Shown here: positions 61,581-64,000 of the stretch, piece after piece
How positions within the stretch are numbered: position 1 is the first letter of the stretch
Layout: every line of letters starts with the position of its first letter
Assembly (NCBI GenBank): GCA_964020085.1
Contig: OZ026599.1
Coordinates: 29,233,033-29,297,032, forward strand
Direction of reading: 5' to 3'
Origin: Micromussa lordhowensis
Lineage: Eukaryota > Cnidaria > Anthozoa > Scleractinia > Lobophylliidae
DNA: 64,000 bases
Program-made: the position numbers and the translations under genes
Notes under the pieces: model-generated
What the model saw: the letters and a program-made list of their open reading frames with translations, nothing else
The model's database searches: none
What the model was told of the DNA's origin: nothing

Positions 61581-64000
61581 GCAAAACGTTGTGCTAGGTT
61601 GGAACTTTAAGGAAATTTTTGTTAGGACATGATGGCATTCGCGCCAGGGTGTTTTGTCTGGCCTTCTTTTTGCAGGAGTTTGACCTGCTCCCAACTTTGC
61701 AGAATTTCAGAAAACGCGCGCTGGGGTCCCCTTGGCAAATTTGACATAGCTCGGCTCCACGGGCACTTTTAGAGGCGCTGTTTGCAGCAAAACGTTGTGC
61801 TAGGTTGGAACTTTAAGGAAATTTTTGTTAGGACATGATGGCATTCGCGCCAGGGTGTTTTGTCTGGCCTTCTTTTTGCAGGAGTTTGACCTGCTCCCAA
61901 CTTTGCAGAATTTCAGAAAACGCGCGCTGGGGTCCCCTTGGCAAATTTGACATAGCTCGGCTCCACGGGCACTTTTAGAGGCGCGGTTTGCAGCAAAATG
62001 TTGTGCTAGGTTGGCACTTCAAGAAAATCCTAGTTAGGACATGATGGCATTTGCGCCAGGGTGTTTTTGTGGCCTTCTTTTTGCAGGAGTTTGACCTGCT
62101 CTTAACTTTGCAGAATTTCAGAAAACGCGCGCTGGGGGTCCCCTTGGCAAATTGGACATAGCTCGGCTCCACGGGCACTTTTAGAGGCGCGGTTTGCAGC
62201 AAAACGTTGTGCTAGGTTGGCACTTTAAGGAAATTTTTGTTAGGACATGATGGCATTCGCGCCAGGGTGTTTTGTCTGGCCTTCTTTTTGCAGGAGTTTG
62301 ACCTGCTCCCAACTTTGCAGAATTTCAGAAAACGCGCGCTGGGGGTCCCCTTGGCAAATTTGACATAGCTCGGCTCCACGGGCACTTTTAGAGCCGCGGT
62401 TTGCAGCAAAATGTTGTGCTAGGTTGGCAGTTCAAGAAAATCTTAGTTAGAACATGATGGCATTTGCGCCAGGGTGTTTTTGTGGCCTTCTTTTTGCAGG
62501 AGTTTGACCTGCTCTCAACTTTGCAGAATTTCAGAAAACGCGCGCTGGGGGTCCCCTTGGCAAATTTGACATAGCTCGGCTCCACGGGCACTTTTAGAGG
62601 CGCGGTTTGCAGCAAAATGTTGTGCTAGATTGGCACTTTAAGGAAATTTTAGTTAGGACATGATGGCATTCGCGCCAGGGTGTTTTTTCTGGCCTTCTTT
62701 TTGCAGGAGTTTGACCTGCTCCCAACTTTGCAGAATTTCAGAAAACGCGCGCTGGGGGTCCCCTTGGCAAATTTGACATAGCTCGGCTCCACGGGCACTT
62801 TTAGAGGCGCGGTTTGCAGCAAAACGTTGTGCTAGGTTGGCACTTTAAGGAAATTTTTGTTAGGACATGATGGCATTCGCGCCAGGGTGTTTTGTCTGGC
62901 CTTCTTTTTGCAGGAGTTTGACCTGCTCCCAACTTTGCAGAATTTCAGAAAACGCGCGCTGGGGGTCCCCTTGGCAAATTTGACAGAGCTCGGCTCCACG
63001 GGCACTTTTAGAGGCGCGGTTTGCAGCAAAATGTTGTGCTAGGTTGGCACTTGAAGAAAATCCTAGTTAGGACATGATGGCATTTGCGCCAGGGTGTTTT
63101 TTCTGGCCTTCTTTTTGCAGGAGTTTGACCTGCTCTCAACTTTGCAGAATTTCAGAAAACGCGCGCTGGGGGTCCCCTTGGCAAATTTGACATAGCTCGG
63201 CTCCACGGGCACTTTTAGAGGCGCGGTTTGCAGCAAAATGTTGTGCTACGTTGGCACTTCAAGGAAATTTCCGTTAGGACATGATGGCATTCGCGCCAGG
63301 GTGATTTTTCTGGCCTTCTTTTTGCAGGAGTTTGACCTGCTCATAACTTTGCAGAATTTCAGAAAACGCGCGCTGGGGGTCCCCTTGGCAAATTTGACAT
63401 AGCTCGGCTCCACGGGCACTTTTAGACGCGCGGTTTGCAGCAAAAAGGTTGTGCTAGGTTGGCACTTTAAGGAAATTTTAGTTAGGACATGATGGCATTC
63501 GCGCCAGGGTGTTTTTTCTGGCCTTCTTTTTGCAGGAGTTTGACCTGCTCCCAACTTTGCAGAATTTCAGAAAACGCGCGCTGGGGGTCACCTTGGCAAA
63601 TTTGACATAGCTCGGCTCCACGGGCACTTTTAGAGGCGCGGTTTGCAGCAAAATGTTGTGCTAGGTTGGCACTTCACATAGCTTTTGACATAGCTCGGCT
63701 CCACGGGCACTTTTAGAGGCGCGGTTTGCTGCAAAATGTTGTGCTAGGTTGGCACTTCAAGGAAATCTTAGTTAGGACATCATGGCATTCGCGCCAGGGT
63801 GTTTTTTCTGGCCTTCTTTTTGCAGGAGTTTGACCTGCTCCCAACTTTGCAAAATTTCAGAAAACGCGCGCTGGGGGTCCCCTTGGCAAATTTGACATAG
63901 CTCGGCTCCACGGGCACTTTTAGAGGCGCGGTTTGCAGCAAAATGTTGTGCTAGGTTAGCACTTTAAGGAAATCCTAGTTAGGACATGATGGCATTTGCG
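61580..64000. repeat. 7,535-bp-offset block, copy 2 (continues past the window)
   Basis: Matches 54,045-56,465 almost base for base to the end of the window, including the truncated monomer and the 'gacagagctcgg', 'aaatttccgttagg', 'ctgctcataac' and 'gcaaaaaggttgtgc' variants in order. The window ends 64 bp into a monomer that began at 63,937. Confidence 0.9.
63647..63729. repeat. Truncated 83-bp monomer with templated filler, copy 2
   Basis: Identical in structure to the unit at 56,112: the same 133-bp deletion, the same 'acatagctt' filler and the same 'gctgcaaaatg' start of the following unit. It lies exactly 7,535 bp downstream. The deletion therefore arose once, before the duplication, and the two copies are 36 full units plus one truncated unit apart. 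Confidence 0.93.

Larger units (their letters stand above)
1..64000. repeat. 207-bp tandem satellite array filling the whole window
   Basis: The same unit recurs from the first to the last base, always in one orientation. Landmarks such as 'tttgacctgctcccaac', 'aaaacgcgcgctgggggtc' and 'gacatagctcggctcc' return every ~207 bp. The phase drifts only 13 bp over the first 266 units, from small indels in the T tract and G run. Including two truncated units and a 64-bp partial last unit, I count about 308 full units. No unique sequence, transposon, inversion or gene interrupts it. A pure array of this size with HORs is typical of eukaryotic centromeric or heterochromatic satellites; that location is inferred. 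The family is not one I recognise. An rDNA spacer subrepeat is less likely because there is no rRNA sequence in 64 kb. Confidence 0.98.

Noticed and set aside
1..64000. Many open reading frames of 60-107 codons on both strands, in register with the repeat
   Set aside because: They are the same few translations of the satellite unit repeated. The minus-strand frames mostly start at TTG, stops and indels vary from unit to unit, both strands are equally open, and no promoter or known domain is evident.
1..64000. CRISPR array or phage/plasmid repeat
   Set aside because: There are no short direct repeats with unique spacers; the entire 207-bp unit is repeated, and no cas or other prokaryotic gene is present.
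1..64000. Subrepeats of an rDNA intergenic spacer
   Set aside because: No 18S, 5.8S, 28S or 5S sequence occurs, and the array is longer than such spacers normally are.

Overview
The whole 64 kb window is one uninterrupted, head-to-tail satellite DNA array. The unit is 207 bp, about 49% G+C by my count of the consensus. I count about 308 full units, two identical 83-bp truncated units and a 64-bp partial unit at the right edge. All units lie in the same orientation. I see no gene, RNA gene, transposon, CRISPR array, origin or unique spacer. Such an array points to a eukaryotic chromosome, probably centromeric, pericentromeric or another heterochromatic block. I do not recognise the satellite family and cannot name the taxon. 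The open frames on both strands are by-products of the unit length (207 = 3 x 69 codons, so frames stay in register) and of a low-stop sequence.

Phase used here: the unit begins at 'agcaaaatgt', which is window base 1. Within the unit, positions 29-49 are highly variable and the T tract at 73-78 varies in length. About 81-190 is strongly conserved and holds a pyrimidine-rich tract ending in CAG/G, a GCAGG-7-CCTGC dyad, a GCGCGC core and GGGGTCCCC.

Layout by subfamily and higher-order repeat (HOR). 1 to ~13.87 kb: the most heterogeneous part, with short local HORs. ~13.87-22.16 kb: a subfamily marked by 'gggtagttttt', with HOR units of 10, 9, 7 and 6 monomers. ~22.16-29.8 kb: a 'ggacattttag' / 'ctctttgcagg' subfamily with 4- and 5-monomer HORs, interrupted by a block copied from the previous region (offset 6,422). 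~30.2-41 kb: a large tandem duplication (21 and 22 monomers) plus a partial third copy. ~41-47.2 kb: 2- and 4-monomer duplications. ~47.2-64 kb: very recent nested duplications (offsets 3,107, 10,434 and 7,535 bp), some differing by only a few bases over more than 2 kb. Unequal exchange or conversion therefore looks most recent toward the right end.

The most interesting signals are the concentration of differences between recent copies in unit positions 29-49, the nested duplication history, and a truncated unit carrying a templated 9-bp filler at its deletion junction. Counts and comparisons were made by eye; boundaries are good to tens of bases unless stated otherwise.
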